A stretch of 64,000 bases of DNA from Vaginella massiliensis. Its GTDB lineage: Bacteria; Bacteroidota; Bacteroidia; Flavobacteriales; Weeksellaceae. Below, piece by piece: positions 63,199 through 64,000 of the stretch (the first letter of the stretch is position 1; each line of letters begins with the position of its first letter). Below the pieces are notes generated by a model. It did no database searches. It saw only the letters and a list, made by a program, of their open reading frames with translations, and was not told where the DNA came from. The stretch covers positions 680,920-744,919 of the forward strand of contig NZ_LT593746.1 of the NCBI RefSeq assembly GCF_900089075.1, given 5' to 3'. Made by a program: the position numbers and the translations under genes.

Positions 63199-64000
63199 TA
63201 GCTTTTTGAACGATCACAATTATCTGAGAGATTTTATTGTTTCTGATAAAGTGCTTCGTGTGTTTACGGTTTTCTGGATTTTCTACATCGTACAACTTTA
63301 CGAATCGCGGTATCATTTTCCGAGCGAATTATTCTTTCCTCAGTTGGATTTTCAACGATTTTTTATTCCAAATTATCCGCCGAGATTTTATTTCTATACG
63401 ATTGTCGCATTGGGCGTTGTGGGCAGTTTGTTGACGTTGAAGAAAAATACCATTGTGTTACGCTTGATTACGTTTTTTTGTGTCTTGTGGTTGAATGCTT
63501 TTCAATGGTGTTTTGGTTCTATTTCGCATTCGGGGCATTTGCTGGTGTTGGCTCATTTTTTTTCTGTTTTTTTAGTTTATCATCAAACCGTAAATCAGAC
63601 CCAATTTATTCGTGGAATTAATTTTTTTCATCTAGGATTGCTTTCTACCTACACCTTGGCAGGGATGTGGAAATTAGTTTTTTTGGTAAGAGATGTGTTC
63701 GTTCCGAAAATAGAAACCACAACGTGGTTCGACCCCGAAGCTGTGAAAACAAATGCCATTACCAATTTGCTGACAAAAGACGTGATTGCAAGCGGATGGC
63801 AAGCCAAAATGTACGATATACCAGTGGTGTGGCAAATAGCAGTGTTGGGTACTTTTTTTATCCAACTGATCGCGGTTTCTGCTGTGTTTTCTAGGCGATT
63901 GATGTATGTGATAGTCGCTGGGCTGATTGGATTTCATATTTATAATCAGTTCTTTACGTTGACCTATTTTTTACCAGCGATTTTCACGTTGACGATTGTG
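63164..64000 (+). CDS. Polytopic membrane protein, HTTM-like (3' end outside window)
   Basis: The frame is open from ATG 63164 to the window end, 279 codons so far. It overlaps the previous gene by 35 bases. At least five hydrophobic segments are seen: VFTVFWIFYIVQLY, FYFYTIVALGVVGSLLTL, LLVLAHFFSVFLVYH, VVWQIAVLGTFFIQLIAVSA and LMYVIVAGLIGFHIY. A long Tyr/Phe-rich loop and several buried His are typical of HTTM/DoxX-like carboxylase-related membrane proteins, but the match is loose. Function unknown; context suggests glycan export or modification. Confidence 0.65.
   Translation, partial: MQRKSFCQQLNNSFLNDHNYLRDFIVSDKVLRVFTVFWIFYIVQLYESRYHFPSELFFPQLDFQRFFIPNYPPRFYFYTIVALGVVGSLLTLKKNTIVLRLITFFCVLWLNAFQWCFGSISHSGHLLVLAHFFSVFLVYHQTVNQTQFIRGINFFHLGLLSTYTLAGMWKLVFLVRDVFVPKIETTTWFDPEAVKTNAITNLLTKDVIASGWQAKMYDIPVVWQIAVLGTFFIQLIAVSAVFSRRLMYVIVAGLIGFHIYNQFFTLTYFLPAIFTLTIV

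Noticed and set aside
1-64000. CRISPR array, IS element or prophage
   Set aside because: I saw no spaced direct repeats, transposase or integrase motifs, or phage structural genes. The many short inverted repeats are ordinary terminators.

Overview
This 64 kb window looks like chromosome from a Bacteroidota bacterium, probably class Flavobacteriia and plausibly Weeksellaceae-like. No single marker fixes the genus. The evidence is low-to-moderate GC, almost no Shine-Dalgarno sites, several TAnnTTTG promoter -7 elements of the Bacteroidota type, and a TonB-dependent receptor paired with a surface-type lipoprotein (acidic residues after the lipobox Cys). A FadL-type porin next to a GDSL lipoprotein and the acpP-fabF-rnc-IPExxxVDY-pyk gene order point the same way. 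The tmRNA tag reads GNEEYALAA, and neither the tmRNA nor the tRNA encodes its CCA end. Most of the window is housekeeping core genome. I see no insertion sequence, prophage or CRISPR array.

Layout. 0-2.6 kb: the 3' part of an AcnA-type aconitase, then a MeaB-type GTPase. 2.6-6.2 kb is a decayed block: an intact DUF779 gene, a zinc alcohol dehydrogenase broken by one missing base, an aldehyde dehydrogenase with a stop and a large internal deletion, tmRNA, and an exported-protein gene with several lesions. 6.4-11.6 kb: an exported YD-like protein, a polysaccharide-deacetylase-like protein and leuS. 11.7-18 kb: a PhoR/PhoB-like two-component pair divergent from a TonB-dependent receptor and a predicted beta-helix surface lipoprotein, with a possible PhoP-box-like operator between them. 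18-24 kb: a DUF59 Fe-S protein, an SPFH protein, prolyl oligopeptidase, and (reverse strand) a P1B metal ATPase with a Fur/Zur-type regulator. These last two form the distal end of a recF-DUF721-hydrolase-amidase operon (24-27.6 kb).

27.7-38 kb: hisS, a PfkB sugar kinase, an azurin-like lipoprotein, queE-folD, a YhiN-type flavoprotein, the FadL/GDSL pair, tRNA-Arg(ACG) and an unaccompanied metal-chelate-binding lipoprotein. 37.9-45 kb: pheS, then pyk/IPExxxVDY/rnc/fabF/acpP, then pckA. 45.2-48 kb: acnB, a second aconitase of a different subfamily. 48.4-49.7 kb: an argH pseudogene with two frameshifts and a nonsense codon. 49.9-58.4 kb: a small lipoprotein, thiL, a thioesterase, a tandem UspA protein, a TlpA-type thioredoxin lipoprotein, rnhA, plsC, pgi, a truncated esterase remnant and a YjjG-type HAD nucleotidase. 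58.4-64 kb: the start of a surface-polysaccharide locus (flippase, AsnB-like amidotransferase, glycosyltransferase, a small membrane-anchored protein and a polytopic membrane protein cut by the window end), with tightly packed, partly overlapping genes.

Together these genes cover the TCA cycle and gluconeogenesis (two aconitases, pckA, pyk, pgi), translation (leuS, hisS, pheS, tRNA, tmRNA), fatty-acid synthesis and envelope functions. The most informative unusual signals are the gene decay (alcohol/aldehyde oxidation, arginine synthesis, an exported protein, an esterase), the two-component/receptor/lipoprotein module, and the open-ended polysaccharide locus. I found nothing I would confidently call a new molecular system.
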